Positions 48,323 through 60,392 of a DNA stretch of 64,000 nucleotides are shown here, piece by piece (position 1 is the stretch's first letter; each line of letters opens with the position of its first letter). Both the position numbers and the translations under genes were made by a program. The DNA is taken from contig NC_089490.1 in NCBI RefSeq assembly GCF_036850765.1, positions 133,080,522 to 133,144,521 on the forward strand, written 5' to 3'. Origin of the DNA: Saccopteryx bilineata (Eukaryota; Chordata; Mammalia; Chiroptera; Emballonuridae). The notes under the pieces are model-generated. The model saw only the letters and a list, made by a program, of their open reading frames with translations. It had not been told where the DNA came from and searched no databases.

Positions 48323-48739
48323 AATTAACTCTCAGGTAACCAGAAAACAGCCCCCTTAATTGAGATCTTTACCCAGCTGAACAACAGTCAACGTGCATAT
48401 ATTGAGAAACTGCTAAGTCTAGTGCTGTGGGGTACCCATCTAGTTAGGGTAATGGTTTTCAGGCACTTAGTAGCAATTCACAAGCAATATGATATTTTCA
48501 ACAGCTCCTATATGTTTTGTAGCTCAGAGACGAGAGGAGTCAGTCAACTGCATGCACAGTGGAAGAAGGCTTCCTGAAGGAGCTGGGAGTTGAACTACAG
48601 GTGGAATTTCCATAGGTGGAGAGCACTGCAGGTGGCATCTGCAGCACAAGTAGAGGCCAAGGGGAGCCCCGTTGCGTGTATCAGCATCCGTGAGGGTGCT
48701 TGGCAGACTCAGAGACAACTGCCATGCTTCGTAAGGGCA

Positions 48740-48830
48740 AGAGTGATGGTTTCTGGCACTCCTTCCTATGTGCCCAGCACATAATAGTTCCTCAACAAAC
48801 ATGTGTTGCATAAATGAATGTATACCTTAG
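48740..48830 (+). mobile_element. LINE-2 3' end
   Basis: ATGTGCCCAGCACATAATAG, then TTCCTCAACAAACATGTGTT and GCATAAATGAATG, the L2 terminus. Confidence 0.65.
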
Positions 48831-48889
48831 GTCCATGTAATGTCACCATTGAGCTGAAGAACGTTTCCAACACCTCACCTTGTTTTTTT

Positions 48890-49273
48890 TTTTTTTTTTT
48901 GTATTTTTCTGAAGCTGGAAACGAGGAGAGACAGTCAGACTCCCGCATGCGCCCGACCGGGATCCACCCGGCACGCCCACCAGGGGCGATGTTCTGCCCA
49001 CCAGGGGGTGATGCTCTGCCCCTCTGGGGCGTCGCTCTGCGGCGACCAGAGCCACTCTAGCGCCTGGGGCAGAGACCAAGGAGCCATCCCCAGCGCCCGG
49101 GCCATCTTTGCTCCAATGGAGCCTTAACTGCAGGAGGGGAAGAGAGAGACAGAGAGGAGGGGGGTGGGGTGGAGAAGCAAATGGGCGCTTCTCCTATGTG
49201 CCCTGACCGGGGATCGAACCCGGGTCCCCCGCACACCAGGCCGACGTTCTACCGCTGAGCCAACCGGCCAGGG
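48890..49273 (-). mobile_element. SINE family B (Ves type), with internal duplication
   Basis: A complete minus-strand copy with a long T-run at its tail side, GTATTTTTCTGAAGCTGGAA, two CCACCAGGGG blocks and an intact head complement. The target-site duplication CCTCACCTTGTTTTTTT lies at about 48,873-48,889 and 49,274-49,290. Retained CpGs and clean ends suggest a young insertion. Confidence 0.95.
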
Positions 49274-49379
49274 CCTCACCTTGTTTTTTTTAATAGCAAG
49301 ATCCCTATTACTTCCTGTCCTCCTTAATCTCTCTTCTCTTGGCAGGGCCAAGAAGAACCTTTCAGTGAATGTCAGGGAC

Positions 49380-49480
49380 TTGAGAATGACAATAGTGTAT
49401 ACCTTTACAGAGGACGTAACTGAAACCCAGAGAGCGTAAGTGACTTACCCAGGGTCACACAGCTAGCTGGTGGCAGCACT
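49380..49480 (-). mobile_element. MIR SINE remnant
   Basis: TTTACAGAGGACGTAACTGA, AACCCAGAGAGCGTAAGTGA, then CTTACCCAGGGTCACACAGC. This is a very recognisable antisense MIR core. Confidence 0.88.
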
Positions 49481-50014
49481 GTAGCATTTTCTTCTGTCCA
49501 GAGGTCTGGCTGCTCAGGTGAGTGCCTGGCTTTCTCATTAGAGCCAAGTGGATTCAGGAAAGCTCCCCAGTCCCTGGGACCACTTATCCTGCCTTGCTCT
49601 CTGGAGACCTGCCAGCTGGGTTTACTGATGGAGTATGCTGAAATTTTATGTGTAGATCATGTGTGAAGAAGTCTGCTGTGGCACCATCCATTTTATATGA
49701 TATGTAGCCACCGGATATGTCAGGGAAGACGGCTGCTGAATTCCCAGCCAATTCAAAGGGTATATCTTATACGGTATTGGCAGAGAAGGGGGGACTGCCA
49801 CGTGGAGGCCTGGAGAAGGTGCTGAAGGCTTAAATTGTTTTGGTTAATTCCTATCGAGGCAACATTTCTCCTGATCATAGCTCATTCTTTGCTCAGTTCT
49901 GTTTTATTCCTTTTCAAATGTAACACAATTTTTCCTCTTAAGTGCAAAGTTTACTGTCCCTGAGATCTGGAGGCAGAAGAAAGATATGTTTCACTTCTTT
50001 TGCTTATTGTATAG

Positions 50015-50015
<1 letters not shown>
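49481..50015. other. Unassigned non-coding stretch
   Basis: Nothing recognised. Confidence 0.4.

Positions 50016-50047
<32 letters not shown>
50016..50047 (+). repeat. (TG)n microsatellite
   Basis: Sixteen uninterrupted TG dinucleotides. Confidence 0.97.
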
Positions 50048-50048
<1 letters not shown>

Positions 50049-50864
50049 CTGTGTATTTGGCAAAAGTTGCATTTTTTTTGAGAAGTTTCTCAGTTTCAGG
50101 GAGAGGTAGATAAAAATCTTTGAGAACACCCAGGATGGGTGTCTGTAGATATGGGCTTTGCAGACCTCATTCTGTAAAAATCAAACAGCTTCTACCTCAA
50201 GAAAGAACTCTGGCTGTTCCCAAAATGTAGACATCAAGGAATGTTAAACAAATTTCATTGGCTGGAAATGGGTTTCTGAGGGATGAACAGGCTCGATGGA
50301 GCTCGTGAAGTTTTCCTGGGTTCTGTGCTTTGTTTGCTTGTAGATGTTGGCAAATCTGGATTTGGGGGTCTGTTTACATGCACTTTTAATTACATGGTTA
50401 AAGCAACTGTGAGTGATTCTGACACTCAGATAAAAATCAGCCAAGATTGTGCCAGCAAAATATTCATATTTTTCATGGCTCTGTGAAATGCTCAATTTCT
50501 TAAAGTTTTCATAAATTTGGAGACCCAGCTCTTTCTCAATTTTACATTCCAGAAATAAATTATTTTAGATTCCAGTTTACATCCAAGTATATACATAAGC
50601 CCACAAAGGTATACCCACAAAGGCTTTACTCTTTAATCTCCTGGACCTTGGACCTCTCCTGCCATCCACCCGCCCCACCATGCACTATTGGAGGAGAGAG
50701 CCCAGCATAGGCACAGGGCGGATGTTGAGGGAATACAGCCAGCATTAAAGAAACGACGAAAGAAAAGCTTTTATTTATTTTAAAGCAATCATTGATCAGT
50801 TTTCTTGGGTATCTTCTAAACAACATTCTGTCAACATGGAAGAATATAGTTCACAAAGCAAAAT
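50048..50864. other. Unassigned non-coding stretch
   Basis: Nothing recognised. Confidence 0.4.
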
Positions 50865-51118
50865 TTTTTATTTTTATTATTTATTTATTTATTTATTTTT
50901 ATTATTATTATTTTTAAAATTTTATTTATTCATTTTAGAGAGGAGAGAGAAAGGGAGAGAGAGAGAGACAGAGAGGGAGAGAGAGAGGAGAGAGAGACAG
51001 AGAGAGAAGGTGGGGAGGAGCTGGAAGCATCAACTCCCATATGTGCCCAGGGTTTCGAACCAGCAACTTCAGCATTTCCAGGTCGACGCTTTATCCACTG
51101 GGCCACCAGAGGTCAGGC
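50865..51118 (-). mobile_element. SINE family A, long purine tract
   Basis: A minus-strand copy with a T/A-rich tail made of (TTTA)n and (TTA)n, a GAGA tract of about 80 bp, CATCAACTCCCATATGTGCC, then a head complement ending CAGAGGTCAGGCC. A short stretch of the body after CATATGTGCC is missing compared with the other copies (no TTGACC...GGC segment). Confidence 0.88.
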
Positions 51119-51119
51119 C

Positions 51120-51452
51120 TATTTTTTTTTTTACAGAGACAGAGAGAGAGTCAGAGAGAGGGATAGACAAGGACAGACAGACAGGAATGGAGAGAGATGA
51201 GAAGCATCAATTATCAGTTTTTTGTTGCGACACCTTAGTTGTTCATTGATTGCTTTCTCATATGTGCCTTGACTGCGGGCCTTCAGCAGACCGAGTAACC
51301 CCTTGCTCAAGCCAGCGCCCTTGGGTCCTATCTGGTAAGCTATGCTCAAACCAGATGAGCTTACGCTCAAGCTGGCGACCTTGGGGTCTCGAACCTGGGT
51401 CCTCCGCATCCCAGTCCGACGCTCTATCCACTGCGCCACTGCCTGGTCAGGC
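51120..51452 (-). mobile_element. SINE family C
   Basis: A minus-strand copy directly abutting the family A copy. It has a T-run, ACAGAGACAGAGAGAGAGTC, TGTTGCGACACCTTAGTTGT, CAAGCCAGCGCCCTTGGG and CAAGCTGGCGACCTTGGGG repeats, and a well-kept head complement (CGCTCTATCCACTGCGCCAC). Duplicated flanks outside the A+C pair are imperfect (CAAAATTTTTTATTTTTA versus CAAAGTCTTTTATTTTTA), implying that A inserted into the T-run of C. Confidence 0.92.
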
Positions 51453-53926
51453 AAAGTCTTTTATTTTTAAAGTGACATTGATACTGGGAGGGGGATCCTT
51501 TGTTATTTTTTCAGCACTCAGGTCCGCTGATCCATATGCAGCAGTGGGCACACCCAGCATGCTTTCATAATTCATAAGCCGAGAGGCCCTGATGAGCTGG
51601 GCTGCACTGGGAGCAAAGTGTTGTGCTCATGAGGCTGGGGCTGGGGTGAGTGCTGGGAACTGCAACTTGGGGTCCTGGCTTTCCCTTGCACCCCAGCTTC
51701 TGGAGCAGAGTTGGAGACTCAGAGCTCAATCCTGACACTGGGTGCCAGTGAGTGGGCAGGGCAGAAGAGGGAAACTGAGAGACGGCCTCCCATGGGAGGC
51801 AGCACTGAGGGTGGATCAGGAGACTTGTGTTCAAATCTTTTTTCAATTACAAAATGAAATGACACAATGAAACGGGAGTCTGAAAGAAGGAGAAAATTCC
51901 TCATACTCCTCAGCTTTTAACCTAATGATTTTTGCATTTGTTCATTCCCTTCTGTCTTTTTTCAATAGGCGTATTTTTCTGCATGTTAGAGCATGCACAA
52001 TTTTGTAGTCTGTTATTTTTTTTAACTTCCACACTGAGCAGTAAGCATTTCCTATGCTCTTATATATTCTTCATCTTTTTATTAATGAGTAAATCCTATT
52101 TCTTCAAGTGAATGAATGTGACATGACAATATTTCAATGCTAGTTTCGCTATAGAAGTTCTATTTTTTTTTTTTTTACTTCTAAAAATGAGTCAGGTGCT
52201 TGCCCCTGCCCATGCAGAGGCTGAAGGTGTGCATCCCATCCCTGTCCTACCACACGTTAGCTAGGGGATTGGAAAGAGCTGCTTTCGCCCATTTTTCACT
52301 CATTTATTTCAAGAATGAAGATTATTATACCTATTTCATCTGTAAATATAAACCTTATAAATAGAAATATGTAAGTGTACCAAATTAATAATATATAAAT
52401 ACATAATTACCTATTTGCATATGATGTTATATATCTAATAACATGATATAAACCCAAAGAGTTGGGTGCCTATGTTCACCCTTGTATGCCTCTGTTCAGT
52501 TTCATGACTGGTTATATATTCTGAACAACAAAATAATTTAGCCAACCTTAACTTAATGAGAAAGAATAGCACACCTCTTCCCCATGGGGGTGGAGCAGAG
52601 GGCAGGAAAGTTGTGGATAAAATCTGACAGCACTAGTGAGTCACTGCTCTCAAAAGTTAGGGGCCCAAGCAGTCTTTACCAGTCTTGGGGACATTGTAAA
52701 CACAGATCAGTGAAATCCCCACACAATCCCCCAGCCTCCTTTTACTTTCAGGCTCCTCCCCCATGAGCCTGGCATTGAAACGCTTCTCTTGGGACCCATG
52801 CCCACTTTTTAGTGGAGGGTCAGATGCACTGAGAAAGGAGCAAGGAGGAGGGTAAAGCACTTAAGGGCTCGGTGGAAGCTCCCCTTGTGGAGTCCAGTGG
52901 ACAGAGGGCTTAGGCTGGGTCCCACTCAGCCCGAGCTCCGGGAACGGGGTAAAGAACAGTTCAGTGTGGGTGTTCTGGGCAGCTTTCTTGCCACTTGCCA
53001 CTTAGCAAATGTCTGAAGGACTCACTCACAGAATTGGCAGGAAAGTTCAGAAAGCTACTGTATGAAGAACTTCAACTGTTTCTGAAGCATAATGGAGAAC
53101 TTCGGCCCGGGTGTCTGAGAGTGGAAGCTAAAAATGCCGATCCAAATCCAAAGTCTAATTGGGTCAACTTTATATATAATACGAGGAGCTAGGGCTGCTG
53201 AGACCTTGCTCTGGGACAAGTGCAGCCAAGTACTTTCTTTCTTTTTTTTCTTTTTAAAGCTTAGTCCATGAGATCTATTAGACTACCTGACAATGTCCTG
53301 GTCCATAGGAAATTAACCAGTTGTGACACTCCGGCTCTTGCCTTTAGCTGTGAGATTGTTTTGAAAAATTAAACCTAAATCCTCCAATTTAAGGAAAGGA
53401 ATACTGGATACCTATTTCATACCCTGTTTATTGAATGAATAACTGCACAGATTTTTAAGTTTGGAAAATGCAGACACATGCTATCTGAACACATCTGTTT
53501 GTGCTCCCCAATCCGCACCCCCCCTTTTATTGCCCCATAAATTTTATTTTGGAACCCAGATTGCAGTGATGGACATGGGTGACAGAGCATAGACTCAGCC
53601 TCCTCAATGCAGCATGAGGTGTGTGTGGGCAGCTAAGGTAGGAGTTAGAAGTAGAAAGACGGCGAGGGCACGCTTGCCGGGGGACTGGTGCGAGACAGAG
53701 ACAGTGAAGCTGGAGGCCACACGTGGCTGAGCACAAGATGGTGCAGTGGATGCGAGGGTCATGGCCGGGGTAAGGAGGAGGAGGGCTTTGGGAGCATGGT
53801 AGCGAGAGGAGGGCTCTGTGTGGGCAAAGCTTAGAGGAGAAACTAGCAAGAAACATTGAATTTCAGGCAGAGATGAGCCATTCCTGGGCTGGGAATCAGA
53901 AATAGGTGGTCATCGACGTTCTACAC
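51453..53926. other. Unassigned non-coding stretch
   Basis: About 2.5 kb with no recognised transposon. 52,320-52,455 is strongly AT-rich. No exon is recognised. Confidence 0.45.
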
Positions 53927-54256
53927 CAGGGGTCCCCAAACTTTTTACACAGGGGGCCAGTTCACTGTCCCTCAGACCGTTGGAGGGCCAGACTGTAAAA
54001 AAAACTATGAACAAATCCCTATGTACATGCACATATCTTATTTTAAAGTAAAAATACAAAACGGGAACAAATATAATATTTAAAATAAAGAACAAGTAAA
54101 TTTAAATCAACAAACTGACCAGTATTTCAATGGGAACTATGCTCCTCTTACTGACCACCAATGAAAGAGGTGCCCCTTCTGGAAGTGCGGCAGGGGCTGG
54201 ATAAATGTCCTCAGGGGGCCACATGCGGCCCGCGGGCCGTAGTTTGGGGACCCCTG
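53927..54256. mobile_element. hAT-type MITE with perfect ends
   Basis: A 330-bp non-autonomous element. The left end CAGGGGTCCCCAAACT is matched exactly by the inverse of the right end AGTTTGGGGACCCCTG. The 8-bp target-site duplication TTCTACAC lies at 53,919-53,926 and 54,257-54,264, again exact. Internal sequence has GGGGGCCAGTTCACTG near the left end and GCCACATGCGGCCCGCGGGC near the right. There is no coding capacity. Its condition suggests a younger age than the 2.47-kb hAT at 38.4-40.8 kb. Confidence 0.95.
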
Positions 54257-54264
54257 TTCTACAC

Positions 54265-54760
54265 TCATGAACTCCTAGCACCAGCTGGTCAGAGCTTCCC
54301 AAGGACAAACTGCAGTGAACCGAGGGTGCTGGGGTCACCCCACCATAGTGCTGTGTGTGCTGCTTTCTTGTGGCCCCAACTGCACCCTCCCCCCATGGCT
54401 TTCTTGTGCAGCATTTGGTATCTTTTTGTGTGTATCGTGGCCTCCCAGTGTCATTAAACAAGTCAAAGGTCATCAGTCCAGAAATTGACACACTTGACCC
54501 ATTTCCTTTCTGTACTGGACCTTGAGTCTGGACCTAGTTCCCCTAGGGACCATGTGGAGGGCTTGAAGCCCAGTCTTCAGTCCTCTTTTCCCATGAGGTG
54601 TATAATTTGATATTTATTGCCTCTCTCCCCACCAGGGTCTATGGTGCCACTGGGATCCATTTGGTAAAGAATGCTGATCCCCTTTATGAATTTTGATGGT
54701 GGAGGAGGAGCGTTTGAGGCCACTGGGGGACCTTGTGAAATGGAAATGTTTTTTCTTTTT

Positions 54761-54794
<34 letters not shown>

Positions 54795-55110
54795 CCTTTC
54801 TTGATTTAAAGACACATACCACTGGGCAATGCCCAGACTTCTCTGAACGTAAGTGGGAAGTATCTTTGCAAGATGACGGAATCCCAGCTCTGTGAGGCTG
54901 CAGCAGCCCTGACACCCTCATCCAACGATCTAGCTGTGTTTGTCCGGAAAGTGAAAACTTTATTCAGGGTTTGGATGTGCAGGCCAAAAACCAAAATGAA
55001 AAATAAAACAAAGCAACAAACATGATTCACTCCTGAGTGGGAAAGGATAAATGATGCCCCCAACCCCCGCTGTTCCTTTTTTGGTGGTCTGAGGGGCTAA
55101 GATTCCAGGG
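54265..55110. other. Unassigned stretch
   Basis: No transposons are recognised. It contains a (CT)n tract at 54,764-54,792. Confidence 0.4.
54764..54792 (+). repeat. (TC)n microsatellite
   Basis: About 14 TC/CT dinucleotides. No SINE head or tail accompanies it. Confidence 0.92.
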
Positions 55111-55187
55111 AGTCAGGGTCTGTATTTCATTGCTGAGAATTTGACGAGGAGAGTCAAGGTCTGTATTTCATTGCTGAGAATTTGACA
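55111..55187 (+). repeat. 41-bp direct duplication
   Basis: AGTCAGGGTCTGTATTTCAT at 55,111 recurs as AGTCAAGGTCTGTATTTCAT at 55,152, each continuing TGCTGAGAATTTGAC. One mismatch in 36 bp. Confidence 0.95.
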
Positions 55188-58100
55188 GTCACAGTGCAAA
55201 GCAATACAGCCCTGCTTTTTATTAGCCTGTGTGAGTCCAACACACAACAAAGTGGTTTTTTTTCCTTTTCATTTTTCAAAGGTAGAAGTTTTTGCCAAAC
55301 TATGAGATGATTTAACCACAATTTCCTTGTAGACTATTTTTTCTAGAACGGGGAGGAGTGGCTGGGTGGGCGTTATTGTTTAATAAGATTTAAGCAGGGT
55401 CTCTATTTTGTGGCTGGAACAGCCTCTCATGCCCTGTATCTGTACTGGGATTTCAGCTGGGTTTTTATTTTGGTGACATATGGCCCATCGTATAATAAAA
55501 AGAGACAAACCATTCAGATTTAATTTGAGCAGCTAAGGACATCGGAAGGGCTGTGCGGGAGGCCTATACCTGAGCTTTCATTGGTTAAAAAAAAATTGTA
55601 TGGAGAAGTTGAGAAGGTGACTTTTGGAATTAGTTTGGTTTGGAGGCATTAAGTCCCAGATCAAGAGAGAAGGTCAATTTGAAAGTTTGGGATAAATGCC
55701 AGCTCCACCCGCTCCTTTATTGGAGAATTGCCTGTGGGGCCTTTCAAAGTATCTGCCCTTCAGGGGTTCTGCTCTCCACCTGCCTTCCCCTTGAAGAGGG
55801 AAAAGGGCTTTTAAAAATATTATGCAGCCCGCCACAGCCGTCTCCTGATCCAAATGCTGTGTGGCATGACACAATGTGACTCAGGGGCCGTAGGGCAGGG
55901 CTCGGGTCTGTTGCTGGCACACGGAACCCGTCCAGTGCAGGGACTGCTACTTAACCCAGCACGCACTTCCCTCCAAGTTCACGGCCCACCTGGCTCCAAG
56001 TACCCCTGGCAGCTTTCCCAAACCATTCACTCTCGTTTCACCCAAACACTGTGATGGAGGAAGTGCTTTTTGCATGTGTGGGACACATAGCAAGTTGCTG
56101 GTCGTGGTTTTGTGGGCTATGGGTGTGACAGAGTGAGTGGAGAGATTTGTGCAGAAACACAGGAAACTCGCCGTGCTTTCTGTATGGATCCTTCCTGTGG
56201 GTGTGTGTTCATGCACACAAAGACAGATACTGATATTCTGAGAACCCTCCTTGTTACCAGAAGATAAAAGGTGCTGAAAGGTTGGAGGAGCCCATTGGCC
56301 AATCGAGAGCCATTGCAGGTTGTAGAGTGAAACCCCCCTAACAACAGAGTCGTGATTTGTCCTCAGTGTCTAATGTTAATCTTTGGCATCATGTTTTGAA
56401 TGCTTTCATTATGACATGAATTGTGTTCGCTGTGCACCAACTCGCCCCTTTGTGTTGCTTCCAGTCAATTGTGACGACAGCGTTTGATGCCACTTTGTTT
56501 GCTGGAGGAAGGGGCCTTGATGATGTTTCCTTGGGCAAAACACATGCAATAGGGGGGCTGAAGTTCATGAGTGTTCTCTGGTTCTGAGCCCACGGTGCGC
56601 CTATCTGGGCCTCAAGAGGCATGCTGCCCCCTTCAGCCACACGATACAGCGGAGCTTTGGCCGTTGCTCAGATGCCCCACCACGATCATGGAAGGACCAG
56701 GTTGACCACCCAGATCACTCTCCACACCGCTGCCAATAGCTTTCTTGATTTATTTGCAGCGACTTGGAGATCCCCTGCTAACAGCCATCTTGATGGGAAA
56801 CAGCACTGTAATTGCTTGGGGAGAAAGACAGGCATTTAGCAGTCATAAAAGAAAATCTGCCCACCACCACACCAAATGCTGCAGCTCTCTTTCCATGTGG
56901 CCGGCTCATTTCCCTGCACTGGAGCCCTGTTTCCACCCACCCCCACCACCACCCCAGGCGGGTTTGGGGCATCCCCGACTTTTTAATCCTCTCCATTCTG
57001 AATCTGGGGTTTGAGTGATCCTTTTTTTATTCCTCCTGGGGGAGACTGAATGCATGGGGAGGAGGCTAGATTATTCAGTGCATGCTTTCTGGGGCTTCTA
57101 GTGTGCTGAGAGTCCAGTGACAGGAGCTTCTGATGGGCTGTGCAGCTGCCCAGCAGCCTGTGACCACAGCGACCAGCTGGGGGTTCATAGTGCTGTCTTT
57201 CTACCTCTTCAAAGTGACAACAGAGTTAAGCAGAACAGAACAACACAAAACAGTAAAGCCCCAACCAAACCAAACACCTAGCCAGCGAAAAAATAATGTG
57301 ATAATAATGATTCTTAATTCTGTTCCCTCTACGGCATTCCCCCCACGGGTTCTCCATTATCGTTAGTCTTTGTCCACAGTCCCCAACTCACCTTGTATTT
57401 CCGTGGCCCATAAATGTGTCTTTCAGAGTGTCATGGCTGAAACTGTCAGCCAATAGCATTTGTACCTCTGCATTTTGGGTAAGGAAGTAAAAACTGTCTC
57501 AGAAGGATGCACAGTGTTGATTTCAGAGGTGAGGAAGGACAGTCGCTGCTTGTGCACGGGGACAAAGGCACTACTCCCTTGTTGAATGAGTTGCTGTCCC
57601 AGTGCCCCCAACCTCTTTTCTGTTTCTTTCTCCTCCCCTTGCTCTCTATGTCCTTCCTTCTCTGTCCCGTCTTGTATCGTGGTCCGAACATAGCTGGAGG
57701 CTAGAGAGGGAATTGGAGGCTTGCGGAGCTGGCAAATCAATCATCACTCAATGCATTGACCAAGCCCCCCTCTGCCAGCAGCGCTGAGCTAGGCAACAGT
57801 AACATACAAACTCACAGGCCCTTCCCCTTTTAATTGGGGGGAGGAAGCTCGTGTTTGATTGAGGAATTAGCCAGGCTGGGATGTCTACTGCTCTGTTCAG
57901 GATTAACTAAGACAAGACAGCCTAGTGGAAGTGCCAGAACTATGTGAGGCGTCTGAATACGGAGGGAGGTCTGAGCCGGGTCTCCCCTTTGCACACCTCT
58001 GAGCACCTCTCCCTGCACGGAGGTGCCCGATGGTCAGAGAACTGTGCTAGGGAGTGAGGGCAGGCTCTGGGTTTGGAAATGCCTCTTTGCTCTATTCCCT

Positions 58101-58551
58101 AATCAGATCTCAGTCAGATAACAGCTCAGACCTGGGAACATGAGATTTTAATGTGAAATGAATAAGTATCCTGAGACTGAAGCTTGTCACCAAGGCGCAT
58201 CTGGAATCACTTACAGCTGGGTAAATTCACTGGGAGCTGCAATGCAAGTGAGCACAGGTTTAAAGGGAGGCGCACAGCCCGTTCCTTTTAATGTCTAAAC
58301 AATCTGATGTTGACAAGCCTTTCACATTAACCCCAAAGTGGCAAAGTTTAAACCCTTTATTATCCAATTCACTTTGGCAAATCATTTAGAGGCTTAAGAG
58401 TCCATATTTACAGGGAAAAGACCTTTTTTTTTTTTAACCTTTCGTTCTTTTTTTCAAAGCAAGCACCACTAATGTATGCACATTTATGTTTGCTTAGAAG
58501 GTTTAAAGGACCTTCAGCATTAAGTGATACTCAGGCTAGAAAAAGTCAGTT
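55188..58551. other. Unassigned repeat-poor stretch
   Basis: No young or old transposon is recognised in about 3.4 kb. Several segments (55,390-55,560; 56,380-56,530; 58,260-58,400) look like unique sequence. CCAAAGTG and CACTTTGG form a short inverted pair near 58,332-58,376. Confidence 0.4.
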
Positions 58552-58577
58552 GATTTTTTTTTTTTTTTTTTTTTTTT
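58552..58577 (+). repeat. Poly-T run
   Basis: About 24-25 consecutive T's. No SINE or L1 body is attached on either side. Confidence 0.9.
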
Positions 58578-60392
58578 GATCAGGAAGCCCTAATCTCTTT
58601 TTAGAAAAAAAAAAAGGCATGAACATTCCAACCCCTGGAAACCATATCAGATGAACAAATAAGTAGAGAAGAAATAAAGGAAATCATTTCCAAATATTAG
58701 TCTTCAGTTGAAATACATTGTTTCTTGGCAGCTAAGTCTAACTCTGTGTCATTTTCCTAAGGTTTTGCCCAGAATATTAAGAGTAATTTAAAAGATGGTG
58801 AATGGTAGTTTACATTCTATAGGGGACTACAAAATATTATGGAAGTTAGAGAGCTTGTTGAGCACTGCATTGTAACCATCTATCAGACCTGTTGCCAAAT
58901 TGGCAACATTTTAGGAAATCTCCATTATAACATGTGGGAGAACATGGAAAAAAGCTGCAAGTGGTTTTTTGAGAACTAGATTCAATAATAATTTAATCAT
59001 TTAACCACATCCTTTAAAAGCAGCAAAGACATTTTAATTCGTCTTCATAAAAAGCATGAGGCAACAGAGTTGAATTTTAAATTTTCATCTGAGGAGAGTT
59101 ATTCATGTTCTCGAATTTATTCTTGTTTTATTTTAAAGAAGACCAAAAGCTAATAAAATGGTGATTCTGACTCATTCTGTGCAAAGAATCTCTTTGGAAA
59201 CTTCTGGCATTGGTTTGAGTTTATTGAAGAAGCTCGTAAAGATGAACATTGTGGCATAATTTTGACCACAGATGTTCATCTTTTTAGGTGTAGCTTTTAA
59301 TTTTCCTTTGGCAACCGCACAAATGCAGATCTGAAACCACCAGTCCCCAACTCCGCTTAGGCAGAATCTTCAGATTCTGTGATGATTTTCTGTCTATTAA
59401 TCCTCCTCAGTAATTGTGTATACAATGCTCATTTTTACAACCCAGGATGAATCTGAGTGACTGTAGAAATGAAAACTCTTCTTACAAAAAAAATCCAAAA
59501 AATGTTGCTTGAAAACAAACCAAAAAAACACCCCTCTACTCACTTACCGTCATCCTGCAGTTTGGGGTTAGGCAAGACATATTAACGTGTGGTATTGTGT
59601 ATTTCAGATATTTCATTTAATGGAGCCAACTAAAAAGCATATTACTTAACTTACAAGCACTTGGATGTCTATTTAACCCTGTCACACTAATTTACCAGTG
59701 AAAATTTGCATTTGTATTTTGCCGTAAAAAGAGATGTAGGAAAGGTATCTCATATTGCTTTCCATGTTTGCCTGCCTTATGTCATGTGTCTGTGGCATGT
59801 TTTCCTGAGACTGCGCTGATCATAGCAACTCTCCTTCATCAAGAATGAAACCTCTCAGGCCCTTTCAGTTTTGCATGATGTAAACTGCTGTAAAATTTGA
59901 AACATGGATCGTTTCTTTCATTTCTTCCTATTGTCCCTGCTTGCAGAGCTGAGCCGAAGATGTGATTTTCAGTTCAGTGCTAACAGAAGCCTCTGAGACC
60001 AGGATGTAAAATTTCATTGCATTTTTTTTTTTTTCTAACTAGGGCACCTGGTGTTTAAGGACTAAGATGGAGAGCTGAGTCTGGAATTAGTCTCAGATAA
60101 CCTCATAGTCTCTCTGACTCATCTTTTTTTTTTCTTTGTTTTTCTGGTAGAAAACAACCAAAATAAAAAGGTAATGCTTATTTGGGAAACTGATGTTAGC
60201 GAGTAGCAAGAGGGGCTGAGCAGCCAGTAGCATGATTGTTCTGGATGAACTAACTATCAGGAGTCTCATGGGAGTACTGGTGCGTTGACCCCGATGGCCC
60301 TTCAAGTGCTGAGCGCTGGAAAAGAGGAAGTCTCCCTGGACCTCAAAATGCACAAGAGGTCAGAAAAAATGCAGTTCTTGGAAAACTATTTG
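58578..60392. other. Unassigned AT-rich, repeat-poor stretch
   Basis: About 1.8 kb of AT-rich unique-looking DNA with no transposon recognised. It holds a strong hairpin at 59,238-59,283 and an 18-bp perfect palindrome (CAGAATCT-TC-AGATTCTG) at 59,362-59,379. Confidence 0.45.
59238..59283. other. 46-bp hairpin-forming inverted repeat
   Basis: Arm 1 AAAGATGAACATTGTGG (59,238-59,254) and arm 2 CCACAGATGTTCATCTTT (59,266-59,283) pair over 17 bp with one bulged G, around an 11-nt loop. AGCT words on each side (about 59,231 and 59,293) could extend it to about 70 nt with an internal loop. It is not inside any recognised repeat. Confidence 0.8.

Noticed and set aside
52995..53192. 65-codon plus-strand frame with Lys/Leu-rich sequence
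   Set aside because: Short, no homolog recognised, no splice or start context that distinguishes it from chance.
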